From: Rhizobium sp. 18065
GTDB taxonomy: Bacteria; Pseudomonadota; Alphaproteobacteria; Rhizobiales; Rhizobiaceae
DNA length: 64,000 bases
Reading direction: 5' to 3'
NCBI RefSeq assembly: GCF_902706095.1
Contig: NZ_CACSJP010000013.1
Coordinates: 1-64,000, forward strand
In this document: positions 7,537-15,733 of the stretch, one piece after another
Layout: every line of letters begins with the position of its first letter
Numbering within the stretch: position 1 is the first letter of the stretch
Notes under the pieces: generated by a model
Databases searched by the model: none
Told to the model about the DNA's origin: nothing
The model's input: the letters and a program-made list of their open reading frames with translations, nothing else
Translations under genes and position numbers: made by a program

Positions 7537-8166
7537 ATGGCGGATGATGATGACCGGCTGGCCGTTTCGCTTGATCTTGACGGATCGGCGGCGCTGGCCG
7601 TGCTCGATGATCTCGAAAGCCGCTCGGCCAGTTTTGGCCGGGCGCTGACGGGTGCGTTGAAGACGGCGACGACGGGTGGCAAGGGGCTGGAGGAGACGCT
7701 GCGCACGGTAGGGCTGCGGCTGTCCGATATTGCGTTGTCGGCCGGGCTGAAACCGCTGGAAAACCTGCTTGGCCAGGTGACGCCGGGGCTGGTGTCGACA
7801 CTCACCTCTGGACTGACTTCGGGCCTGACCGGTAGTCTGTCGGCCAGCGCGGGTTCCGCAACGGCCTTTGCCGCAGGCGGTGTGCCGGGGCGCATCATGC
7901 CGTTTGCCGAAGGAGGCGTGGTTTCTGCGCCGAGCTATTTTCCGATGGCCGGCGGCTTCGGCCTGATGGGCGAGGCCGGTGCCGAGGCGATCCTGCCGTT
8001 GAAGCGCGGCGCCGACGGATCGCTCGGCGTGGCATCGGACGGCGGCGGCGCGACCCAGATCCATTTCAACGTGACGGCGACCGACGCTTCCAGTTTTGCC
8101 CGCAGCGAAGGCCAGATCACCGCCATGCTGGCGCGCTCGGTCGGGCGTGGGCGACGCAATCTGTAG
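7537..8166 (+). CDS. short tail tape measure protein, GTA g11-like
   Basis: A 209-residue protein at the g11 position, as short as expected for the short GTA tail. The N-terminus DDDDRLAVSLDLDGSAALAV precedes a helical region (residues about 22-75). A Gly/Ser/Thr-rich repeat follows (TSGLTSGLTGSLSASAGSAT, about 88-110). Then comes the family C-terminus, FAAGGVPGRIMPFAEGGVVS and GLMGEAGAEAILPLKR, found at the end of many tape measures. ATG 7537 follows GGACAGGAT; an upstream in-frame start at 7465 would read through the repeat element and is rejected. Confidence 0.87.
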   Translation: MADDDDRLAVSLDLDGSAALAVLDDLESRSASFGRALTGALKTATTGGKGLEETLRTVGLRLSDIALSAGLKPLENLLGQVTPGLVSTLTSGLTSGLTGSLSASAGSATAFAAGGVPGRIMPFAEGGVVSAPSYFPMAGGFGLMGEAGAEAILPLKRGADGSLGVASDGGGATQIHFNVTATDASSFARSEGQITAMLARSVGRGRRNL

Positions 8167-8306
8167 GCCCGGCAGTTGCAGGGCATGGCGGGTGCAAGGC
8201 ACCACTGAGGCAGGGGCACGGCGTCTGCCGGAAGGCTGAGGTGCCGGATTTCGGCATCGCGGCTGACGCCATTGGCGTTGCAGGGATTTTTCAATCGGAG
8301 AGAGCC

Positions 8307-8942
8307 ATGAGCTTCCACGAGGTGCGTTTTCCGCTGCGCCTGTCGCTGTCGGTCAGCGGCGGGCCGGAACGCAAGGTCGATATCGTCAACCTGTCGAACG
8401 GCCGCGAGGCGCGCAACCGGCGCTGGCGCGATGCAAGGCGACGTTATGATGCCGGGTCGGGCGTGCGGTCGGTGGCTGATCTCTATGCGTTGCTCGAATT
8501 CTTCGAGGCGCGCGGCGGCAGCCTGCACGGCTTCCGCTTTCGCGATCCGGTCGATTTTTCCTCCAGCGCACCGGGTGATCCGGCAACCGGCCTCGACCAG
8601 CTGATCGGGATTGGCGACGGCGAGACGGCAGCGTTCCAGCTGGCAAAGACCTATGGCGACGCGGCGGCAAGCCATCGGCGCGAGATCTCGAAGCCGATCG
8701 ACGGCACGGTCCGCATCGCGGTCGGCGGCGGGCCGGTGGCAGCAGACGGTTTTGTCGTCGATGCGGCAACGGGCATCGTGCAGTTTGCCGCGGACCATGT
8801 GCCGGCGGAGGGTGTCGAGATCCGCGCCGGCTTTGAATTCGACGTGCCGGTGCGCTTCGACATCGACCGTATCGAACTCAATCTCGAAGCCTTTCGCGCC
8901 GGTCGCATTCCCTCCATTCCGCTGATCGAGATCGTGCCATGA
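8307..8942 (+). CDS. DUF2460 distal tail protein, GTA g12-like
   Basis: A 211-residue DUF2460 protein, the distal tail protein joining tube and baseplate. Signatures: FHEVRFPLRLSLSVSGGP at the start, GREARNRRWRDARRRYDAGSG, and the conserved LHGFRFRDPVDF. ATG 8307 is chosen because GGAGAG lies a few bases upstream. The stop overlaps the g13 start by ATGA. The preceding 140-base gap holds nothing recognisable. Confidence 0.91.
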   Translation: MSFHEVRFPLRLSLSVSGGPERKVDIVNLSNGREARNRRWRDARRRYDAGSGVRSVADLYALLEFFEARGGSLHGFRFRDPVDFSSSAPGDPATGLDQLIGIGDGETAAFQLAKTYGDAAASHRREISKPIDGTVRIAVGGGPVAADGFVVDAATGIVQFAADHVPAEGVEIRAGFEFDVPVRFDIDRIELNLEAFRAGRIPSIPLIEIVP

Positions 8943-9835
8943 GAGCATTGCCTGAAGCCCTGAAGGCCCATATCGCCACAGGCGAAACGACGCTGTGCCG
9001 TGCCTGGCGGCTGACGCGGCAGGACGGCGCGGTGCTCGGTTTTACCGAGCATGATCACACGCTGGATTTTGACGGCACGACATTCGAGGCGGCCAGCGGC
9101 TTTGCGGCGACCGAGGCGCGGGTGGCGAGCGGTCTTCAGGCGCCGGCAGCCGGTGTCGAGGGCGGCTTTTCCAGCGCGGCGATCACCGAAGTCGATCTCG
9201 CTGCCGGGCGTTACGACGGCGCGCGGGTCGAACTGTTCCTGGTCAACTGGCAGGCGCCGCAGGATCAGCATGTGCTGCTGGCGGTGCAGGAGATCGGCGA
9301 GGTCAGCCGGGCGGGACCGGGCTTTTCGGCCGAGTTGAGGAGCTTTGCCCATCGGCTGCAACAGCCGACCGGGCGGATCTACAACCGGCGCTGCGATGCC
9401 GAACTCGGCGACGGCCGCTGCCGGGTCGACATGGCGGTGGCCGGGCGGCGGGTGACGGGTGCTGTGCAGGCGGTGGAAACGCCGGACCGGCTGGTGATTG
9501 CCGGACTGCCGGATCTCGGCGCCGGACATTTCAGGCTGGGGCGGCTGCGGTTTGATGGCGGCATCCTGGCCGGGCGCACGGTGGCGGTGGAGGAAAGCGG
9601 GGCGACGCACGCTGGCACTGGAACGGTGCGGCTTTGGCTGCCGCTGGAGGCGGAGCCTGCGCTCGGCGATGCGGTGACGCTGTCGGTCGGCTGCGACAAG
9701 AGTTTTGCCATGTGCCGGGAGCGCTTCGGCAATGGCCTGAACTTTCAGGGCTTTCCGCATATGCCGGGCAGCGATTTTGCCTATTCTTATGTCGGCGGCG
9801 AGACCACGCATGATGGGTCGGTGCTGTTTGCGTGA
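8939..9835 (+). CDS. DUF2163 / BR0599-family baseplate hub protein, GTA g13-like
   Basis: A 298-residue hub protein with an N-terminal DUF2163 domain (about 10-170) and a C-terminal BR0599 domain (about 195-295). Cysteines in YNRRCDAELGDGRC and in GCDKSFAMC are the four conserved ones; I recall that in the RcGTA hub such cysteines hold an iron-sulfur cluster, which I infer here too. The conserved ending NFQGFPHMPGSDF is present. The start overlaps g12 by four bases. Confidence 0.9.
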   Translation: MRALPEALKAHIATGETTLCRAWRLTRQDGAVLGFTEHDHTLDFDGTTFEAASGFAATEARVASGLQAPAAGVEGGFSSAAITEVDLAAGRYDGARVELFLVNWQAPQDQHVLLAVQEIGEVSRAGPGFSAELRSFAHRLQQPTGRIYNRRCDAELGDGRCRVDMAVAGRRVTGAVQAVETPDRLVIAGLPDLGAGHFRLGRLRFDGGILAGRTVAVEESGATHAGTGTVRLWLPLEAEPALGDAVTLSVGCDKSFAMCRERFGNGLNFQGFPHMPGSDFAYSYVGGETTHDGSVLFA

Positions 9836-9863
9836 GGATCGGTATGCAGTTACCCCCTCACCG

Positions 9864-9928
9864 ACAATTTCTAGCACTTAGCGGACGCTAAGCTGCTGAA
9901 ATTGTGTCCTCTCCCTCAAGGGGAGAGG
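9864..9928. repeat. palindromic element B plus C/G-rich hairpin
   Basis: Bases 9864-9905 pair ACAATTTCTAGCACTTAGC with GCTAAGCTGCTGAAATTGT around a GGAC loop. Bases 9908-9928 form CCTCTCCC-TCAA-GGGGAGAGG. The core AATTTCTAGCAC-TAGC is shared with element A at 2028. The outer base pairs differ between copies but stay complementary, so pairing rather than sequence is kept. It lies between g13 and g14. Confidence 0.82.
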
Positions 9929-9983
9929 GAAGGCGTCGGGGCTGGCGAGGCTGGCCGAAACCACTTTCATCAAGGATCTTGGG

Positions 9984-10487
9984 ATGAGCATCAATGCGCG
10001 GGTGCTGGGCATGGCCCAGCAATGGATCGGCACGCCCTATCGGCATCAGGGCTCAGTGATCGGTGTCGGCTGTGATTGCCTGGGGCTGGTGCGTGGGATC
10101 TGGCGCGGACTGTATGGACGCGAGCCGGAGCATGTGCCGGCCTATGCGGCCGACTGGGCCGAGCGCTCGGGCGAGGAGCGGTTGCTGGAGGCGGCCGGGC
10201 GGCATTTCCGGCCGGTGGGCTCGTTCCGGCAAAGCCTGCCCGGCGATCTGGTGATCTTTCGGTTCCGGCCCGGCTGTGCGGCCAAACATGCGGGTATTCT
10301 GGCGGGTCCGGGCGGCTCGGCCACGGGTGTTTCTGCCACCGGTGTTTCGCTCGGCGAGCCTTCGCCTGCCTGGGACGCACCCGACCATTTCATTCATGCC
10401 TATGAGCAGGCCGCGGTGATCCGCTCGACGCTGGTGCCGGCGTGGAGACGGCGGATTACCGGGCTCTATCGGTTTCCGGAGGTCTGA
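9984..10487 (+). CDS. NlpC/P60 cell-wall peptidase, GTA g14-like
   Basis: A 167-residue NlpC/P60 cysteine peptidase that sits in the GTA baseplate and opens peptidoglycan. The catalytic Cys lies in VGCDCLGLVRGIW (about residue 32) and the His in AAKHAGIL (about residue 101). The start MAQQWIGTPYRHQG is typical. A short duplicated peptide (SATGVSATGVS, about residues 112-122) lies after the catalytic core. ATG 9984 follows GGATCTTGGG. It lies 3 bases before g15. Confidence 0.9.
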   Translation: MSINARVLGMAQQWIGTPYRHQGSVIGVGCDCLGLVRGIWRGLYGREPEHVPAYAADWAERSGEERLLEAAGRHFRPVGSFRQSLPGDLVIFRFRPGCAAKHAGILAGPGGSATGVSATGVSLGEPSPAWDAPDHFIHAYEQAAVIRSTLVPAWRRRITGLYRFPEV

Positions 10488-10490
10488 TCC

Positions 10491-13400
10491 ATGGCAACGG
10501 TTCTATTGCAGGCAGCAGGGGCGGCTCTCGGTTCGGTCTTCGGGCCGGTCGGCGCGGTGCTCGGCCGGGCGGCGGGCGCACTGGCCGGCAGCGTGATCGA
10601 CCGCAGTCTGCTGGGCGGCACGACGGTCAATGGCGCGCGGTTGTCGTCGGCACGGCTGACCGGCGCCAGCGAGGGTACGGCAATCCCACGGCTTTATGGC
10701 ACGTCACGGCTTGGCGGCACGCTGATCTGGGCGACGCGCTTCGAGGAGGAGACTGTCACCGAGCGGGCGGGCGGCAAGGCGAGCGGCACGCGGACAAAGA
10801 GCTATCGTTATTTTGCCAATCTGGCGCTGTCGCTGTGTGAAGGCGAGGTGTCCGGCGTGCGGCGGGTCTGGGCCGATGGCCGCGAACTGGATCTGACCGG
10901 GATCGAGATGCGCGTCTATCGCGGGACGTCCGGCCAGCCGGCCGATCCGCTGATCATGGCCCGCCAGGGCGAGACCAGGGTTCCGGCCTATCGCGGTCTC
11001 GCCTATGTCGTCTTCGAGCGTCTGCCACTCGACGATTTCGGCAATCGCATTCCGCTGTTGCAATTCGAGGTGATCCGGGCGGTCGGCGAGCTGGAGAGCC
11101 GCATCCGCGCCGTGACGATCATCCCCGGCGCGACCGAACATGGCTATGCGACGGTGAAAGTATCGGAGCAGCCGGGCGACGGCGAACAGCGTTTTCTCAA
11201 CCGCAACACGCTGACCGCCGAGACCGACTGGCAGGCTTCGCTCGACGAGTTGCAGGCGCTGTGCCCGAACCTTGAGTATGTGGCGCTGGTGGTCGCCTGG
11301 TTCGGCACGGATCTCAGGGCCGGGCAATGCCGGGTGCTGCCCGGTGTGGAGGTGCCCTATCGGCAGGGAGAAAGCCGGGTCTGGAGCGTGGCGGGCATGG
11401 GGCGCGATGCGGCCCATGTGGTCAGCCGCTACAATGGTGGACCGGCCTATGGCGGCAGCCCGAGCGATGACAGCGTCATCGAGGCGATCCGCGATCTGAA
11501 AGCACGCGGCCTGAAGGTGACGCTCTACCCTTTCGTGATGATGGATATCGCGGCCGGCAACGGCCTGCCCGACCCCTATGGCGCAGCCGAGCAGGCGGCC
11601 TATCCCTGGCGCGGGCGGATCACCGCCTTTCCGATGTCGGCCGACGGCACGACGGCGGCGCGGGCCGATATCGAGACATTTGTTGATCGCGCCGAGGGCT
11701 ACCGGCGCTTCATCCTGCATTATGCCGCGCTGGCAACGGCGGCAGGCGGCGTCGACGGTTTCCTGATCGGTTCGGAACTGCGCGGGCTGACGACACTCAG
11801 GGACGGCGCCGACGCCTTTCCCTTTGTCGAGGCGCTGGTTGGACTGGCGCAGGCGGCGAGGACGGCGCTCGGCGCTGGCACGGCGATCACCTACGGCGCT
11901 GACTGGAGCGAATATTTCGGCCATCAGCCGAATGATGGGTCCGGCGACGTCTTCTTTCATCTCGATCCGCTTTGGGCAGATCCGGCGATCGACGCAGTCG
12001 GCATCGACAACTACATGCCGCTGGCCGATTGGCGCGACGCGGATCTGGAAAGCGCAAGCCCGGACGGTTTTTCCGGTGCCGACGACCGGGCGGGTTTTGC
12101 CCGAATGATCACGGCCGGCGAGGGGTTCGACTGGTATTATGCCTCGGAAAGCGACCGGCAGAACCGCATTCGCACCCCGATCACTGACGGCACGGCGGGC
12201 AAGCCCTGGGTCTACCGGTTCAAGGATCTCGAAGGCTGGTGGAGAAACCGGCATTTCAACCGGCTCGGTGGCGCGGAAGTGGCGACGCCGACCGCCTGGC
12301 AGCCGGGCATGAAGCCGATCTGGTTCACCGAGCTTGGCTGCGGCGCGGCCGACAGGGGGGCGAACCAGCCGAATGTCTTTGTCGACGGCAAATCGGCCGA
12401 AAGCGCCCGGCCGTATTTTTCCGCTGGCCGGCGCAGCGACAGCCAGCAGCGGCGTTTCCTCGAGGCGCATCTCGGCCATTGGCAGGATGGTGCAGCACCG
12501 GCCGGCATGGTCGATCCGGATCATGTGTTCGTCTGGACCTGGGATGCGCGGCCGCAGCCGGCCTTTCCGGCCGATACAAGCCTCTGGGCCGACGGCATCA
12601 ACTGGCGCACGGGGCATTGGCTGAACGGCAGGCTCGGCACGGTGACTTTGGCCGACGCGATTGCCGCCATCCTCACCGATCATGGATTTTTTGATTTCGA
12701 CGTTTCCGAGGTGGCCGGCGATCTCGGCGGCTATGTCAAGGGCGACCTGAGTTCGGCGCGCGACCTGATCGAACCGCTGATCGAGGTGTTCCAGATCGAC
12801 GTGATCGAGGATGGCGGAACCCTGCGCTTTCGCACCCGCACGACAGCAAGCCTGCCGGCGCGCCGGATCGAGGTGCTGGCCGATATCGACGGGCAGGCGC
12901 TGTGGAGCGAGACGCGCGGCCATGACGGCGATTTTGCCTCGGAAGCGCTGATCACCTTTTATGATCCGGCAGCGGACTATGGCGAGACCAGCGCCCGCTC
13001 GCGCAGGCTGGATGCCGCGACAAAGCGGCAACTGGCGCGCGACCTGCCGGCGGTGATCGCAGAAGAGACCGGAATTGCCGCTGCCGAAACCTGGCTGCGC
13101 GACAACCGTCTGGCGCGCCGGACTTTGCAGCTGGCGCTCGGGCCGGGCGAGGTGGCGGTGCAGCCGGGTGATGTGCTGCGCATTGCCGACGGTCCGGCCG
13201 GCCGCTTTCTGGTCACCGAGATCGATGACGGACTGGAGCGGAAGCTGACGTTGCGTAGCTTTGCCGGGCAGGTCTCGGCGCCTGTCGTGCCGCAGGAGAC
13301 CGGCCGCAGCCCGGACAATCCGGCAGCACATGGTTTTGCGCCGGTGGTGCAATTTCTCGATCTGCCACGGCTGGAGGATGGCACGGCGGGAGGCGATGCG

Positions 13401-14264
13401 GCCGTGGCTGCGTTTTGCCGGCCGTGGCGGCGCATTGTCGTGTCGAGTTCGGTGGAGGCCGAGGGCTATCAGCCACGGCTGACTCTGGAGCGACCGGCAA
13501 CGCTCGGACGGCTGGCCGAGCCGCTTTCGCCAGGGCCATCGGGACGCTTTGACCGCGCCCAGGCGCTGGTCGTCGACCTGACCTTCGGGGCGCTTGCTTC
13601 CGTCAGCCGGCTTGCTGTGCTCAACGGCGAGAACCGCCTGGCGGTCCTATGCGCAAACGGGCTCTGCGAGGTTGTCGCCTTCACCACGGCCGAGGAGATA
13701 TCGGTCAACCGCTTCCGCCTGACCGGTTTGTTGCGCGCACTCGGCGGCACCGAAGACGCGATGGCATCGGGGGCGGTGGAGGGGGCAGCCGTGGTCCTGC
13801 TCGACCAGGCGGTGCAGCCGCTTGGACTGTCGGCGGGCGAGCGCGGCAGGTCGCAGAACTGGATGTTCGAACCGCTCGGCATGGCAGCCGGAGCTTCCGA
13901 GCGGCGGGTGTTTTCCGGCGGGCTGAGGGCGGAAACGCCACTTTCGCCAGTGCATCTGACAGCGACCCGCAAGCCGGGCGGTGATGTGCATATCGCCTGG
14001 ATCCGACGCGGGCGGATCGAGGCCGATGGCTGGACCGCAAGCGATATTCCGCTCGATGAGGCGAGCGAGGCCTACCGGCTGGACCTGCTGGACGGCGCGG
14101 TCGTCCGGCGCGTGGCGGAGGTGGCCGAGCCGCGCTGGACCTATGCGCAACCGGCGGAAATCGCCGATTTCGGCGCGCCGCAGATGACGCTGACGCTGCG
14201 GGTCGCACAGGTCGGCCGGCTTTCGGCCGGTATTGCGGCGGAGGCGACGGTCCGCATCCGTTGA
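10491..14264 (+). CDS. GTA TIM-barrel-like tail fibre/baseplate protein ('megatron'), g15-like
   Basis: A 1257-residue multidomain protein, the largest of the GTA cluster, forming the tail tip. The N-terminus GSVFGPVGAVLGRAAGALAG contains a hydrophobic glycine-rich stretch. The glycosidase-like TIM region covers about residues 290-640 (for example DGFLIGSELRGLTTL near 423 and IWFTELGCGAADRG near 610). A phage tail domain follows at about 740-900, and a C-terminal receptor-binding part to 1257. Length and order match RcGTA g15. Whether the barrel is catalytic cannot be told by eye. Confidence 0.93.
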   Translation: MATVLLQAAGAALGSVFGPVGAVLGRAAGALAGSVIDRSLLGGTTVNGARLSSARLTGASEGTAIPRLYGTSRLGGTLIWATRFEEETVTERAGGKASGTRTKSYRYFANLALSLCEGEVSGVRRVWADGRELDLTGIEMRVYRGTSGQPADPLIMARQGETRVPAYRGLAYVVFERLPLDDFGNRIPLLQFEVIRAVGELESRIRAVTIIPGATEHGYATVKVSEQPGDGEQRFLNRNTLTAETDWQASLDELQALCPNLEYVALVVAWFGTDLRAGQCRVLPGVEVPYRQGESRVWSVAGMGRDAAHVVSRYNGGPAYGGSPSDDSVIEAIRDLKARGLKVTLYPFVMMDIAAGNGLPDPYGAAEQAAYPWRGRITAFPMSADGTTAARADIETFVDRAEGYRRFILHYAALATAAGGVDGFLIGSELRGLTTLRDGADAFPFVEALVGLAQAARTALGAGTAITYGADWSEYFGHQPNDGSGDVFFHLDPLWADPAIDAVGIDNYMPLADWRDADLESASPDGFSGADDRAGFARMITAGEGFDWYYASESDRQNRIRTPITDGTAGKPWVYRFKDLEGWWRNRHFNRLGGAEVATPTAWQPGMKPIWFTELGCGAADRGANQPNVFVDGKSAESARPYFSAGRRSDSQQRRFLEAHLGHWQDGAAPAGMVDPDHVFVWTWDARPQPAFPADTSLWADGINWRTGHWLNGRLGTVTLADAIAAILTDHGFFDFDVSEVAGDLGGYVKGDLSSARDLIEPLIEVFQIDVIEDGGTLRFRTRTTASLPARRIEVLADIDGQALWSETRGHDGDFASEALITFYDPAADYGETSARSRRLDAATKRQLARDLPAVIAEETGIAAAETWLRDNRLARRTLQLALGPGEVAVQPGDVLRIADGPAGRFLVTEIDDGLERKLTLRSFAGQVSAPVVPQETGRSPDNPAAHGFAPVVQFLDLPRLEDGTAGGDAAVAAFCRPWRRIVVSSSVEAEGYQPRLTLERPATLGRLAEPLSPGPSGRFDRAQALVVDLTFGALASVSRLAVLNGENRLAVLCANGLCEVVAFTTAEEISVNRFRLTGLLRALGGTEDAMASGAVEGAAVVLLDQAVQPLGLSAGERGRSQNWMFEPLGMAAGASERRVFSGGLRAETPLSPVHLTATRKPGGDVHIAWIRRGRIEADGWTASDIPLDEASEAYRLDLLDGAVVRRVAEVAEPRWTYAQPAEIADFGAPQMTLTLRVAQVGRLSAGIAAEATVRIR

Positions 14265-14311
14265 TTTTCATCCAACCAAGACAAATAGCCAAGACAAACA
14301 GGAGAGACATC

Positions 14312-14521
14312 ATGCTGGATATGAAACCCTGGTACCAGTCGAAGACCGTCTGGGGCGCCCTGATCGCCATGGCCGCACCGCTGCTGCGCGGCGCGGGGCT
14401 CGATCTCGGAAGCGGCGATCAGGCAGCGCTGGCCGATGCACTGGTGACGCTGGCCGGCACCTTCGGCGGCCTGCTGGCGCTCTATGGCCGGTTGACGGCG
14501 ACGAAGGGCGTGGGGGGCTGA
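14312..14521 (+). CDS. small holin-like membrane protein
   Basis: A 69-residue protein with the pattern WYQSKTVWGALIAMAAPLL, a second hydrophobic helix (LVTLAGTFGGLLALYG), and a short basic/Gly tail. Such proteins follow phage tail or lysis modules and are often labelled holin-like. ATG 14312 is chosen because AGGAGAG lies 6 bases upstream. A 13-bp direct repeat (CCAAGACAAAYAG at 14276 and 14289) lies in the leader. No endolysin gene accompanies it in the window. Its function in release is inferred. Confidence 0.6.
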   Translation: MLDMKPWYQSKTVWGALIAMAAPLLRGAGLDLGSGDQAALADALVTLAGTFGGLLALYGRLTATKGVGG

Positions 14522-14587
14522 AGGACGAAATGACGAGAAATGCAGCCCCCGACCACGATCATCCGCGCCACATGGACAAGCATTCAT

Positions 14588-14615
14588 TTGCCATTCAGAA
14601 GGTCTGCGGTACATA
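14588..14615 (+). promoter_or_regulatory. probable sigma70 promoter for feuN
   Basis: TTGCCA at 14588-14593 and TACATA at 14610-14615 are spaced by 16 bases, 37 bases before the feuN start. This would allow the feu genes to be transcribed apart from the GTA cluster that ends at 14521. Confidence 0.4.
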
Positions 14616-14651
14616 AATTGTCAGAGTGGACGTCACCAAGAAGAAGCAGCA

Positions 14652-14978
14652 ATGGCATTATTCATGAAAATCACGGGATTGGCCTTCGCCATAGCCGTGT
14701 CTGGCGCCGCGTCGGTGGCAGTGACCGGGGTCGCGTCCGCGGCCGTGGCTCCCCTGCCTGCATTCGGGCAAGAGGCTGTAAAGCCGCAGCGGGTTGACGG
14801 TCAATTGGTGGCACAGAATGCGGCCGACTGCCGGGCTGCTGCGGCGCGTGTCGTGGCGGAAATCGGTGGGCAGTTGCTTTCGGTGCGCGAATCGGGCGGT
14901 GAATGCGTGATCATCGTGCTCGTGCCGGGCAATGGCAGCGAGCGCCCCCGCAAGGTGACCATGCGGGTCGCCGGGTGA
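14652..14978 (+). CDS. feuN: FeuN-like small periplasmic PepSY-type protein
   Basis: A 108-residue exported protein with a signal peptide (MKITGLAFAIAVSGAASV..., cleavage near the AxA before residue 35). A compact domain follows that resembles PepSY (DCRAAAARVVAEIGGQLLSV, then GGECVIIVLVPG). In Sinorhizobium meliloti a small periplasmic protein, FeuN, encoded just before feuPQ, holds the FeuQ kinase in check; position and features match. ATG 14652 or ATG 14664 may be the start; the latter gives a more usual signal peptide. It lies 90 bases upstream of feuP. Confidence 0.7.
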   Translation: MALFMKITGLAFAIAVSGAASVAVTGVASAAVAPLPAFGQEAVKPQRVDGQLVAQNAADCRAAAARVVAEIGGQLLSVRESGGECVIIVLVPGNGSERPRKVTMRVAG

Positions 14979-15067
14979 TGGGCGCCGACCGTTGTGTCGG
15001 GCTGGTGAGATCCGTGCCGAACCATTTGAGAATACAATACATCTGAGCATACTGGGGGTAGGGCTTC

Positions 15068-15733
15068 ATGCGCATTCTCGTCGTTGAGGACGATATCAAT
15101 CTCAATCGTCAGCTGGTCGAGGCCTTGCAGGAGGCCGGCTATGTTGTCGACAAGGCCTTTGACGGCGAAGAGGGCCACTTTCTCGGCGATACGGAGCCCT
15201 ATGATGCGGTGATCCTCGATATCGGCCTGCCGGAGATGGACGGCATCACCTTGCTGGAAAAGTGGCGTGCGTCGGGGCGGGTCATGCCGGTGCTGATCCT
15301 GACCGCCCGTGACCGCTGGAGCGACAAGGTTGCCGGCATCGATGCGGGCGCCGACGACTATGTCACCAAGCCGTTCCATGTAGAGGAAGTGCTCGCCCGC
15401 ATCCGCGCGCTGATCCGCCGCGCCGCCGGCCATGCCTCGTCGGAAATCGTCTGCGGACCGGTGCGCCTCGACACCAAGAGTTCCAAGGCGGTGGTCAACG
15501 GCGTGACGTTGAAGCTGACCTCGCACGAATACCGGCTCTTGTCCTATCTGATGCATCACATGGGCGAGGTCGTGTCGCGCACCGAACTGGTCGAGCATCT
15601 CTACGACCAGGATTTCGATCGTGACAGCAATACGATCGAGGTGTTTGTCGGCCGCCTGCGCAAGAAGATCGGCATCGACATGATCGAGACCGTGCGCGGC
15701 CTCGGCTACCGTATCCAAGCCCCTGCTGCATGA
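15068..15733 (+). CDS. feuP: OmpR/PhoB-family response regulator FeuP
   Basis: A 221-residue response regulator: receiver domain (1-115) with acidic pair ED at 7-8, phospho-acceptor Asp51 in VILDIGLPEMDG, Thr/Lys switch residues (LTAR, TKPF), then a winged-helix DNA-binding domain ending NTIEVFVGRLRKKIG and VRGLGYRI. It is PhoP-like. In rhizobia FeuPQ controls osmoadaptation and cyclic glucan export genes. The start has GGGGGTAGGG upstream, and the stop overlaps the feuQ ATG (ATGA). The symbol rests on similarity in order and type. Confidence 0.85.
   Translation: MRILVVEDDINLNRQLVEALQEAGYVVDKAFDGEEGHFLGDTEPYDAVILDIGLPEMDGITLLEKWRASGRVMPVLILTARDRWSDKVAGIDAGADDYVTKPFHVEEVLARIRALIRRAAGHASSEIVCGPVRLDTKSSKAVVNGVTLKLTSHEYRLLSYLMHHMGEVVSRTELVEHLYDQDFDRDSNTIEVFVGRLRKKIGIDMIETVRGLGYRIQAPAA

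Noticed and set aside
10704..13352. 882-codon minus-strand frame opposite g15
   Set aside because: Arg/Ala/His-rich shadow of a strongly supported coding frame; common in high-GC genomes.
1..14521. A complete active prophage
   Set aside because: No integrase, lysogeny regulator, replication gene or attachment site is visible; order and short tape measure fit a GTA cluster better. The terminase and portal region lies outside the window.
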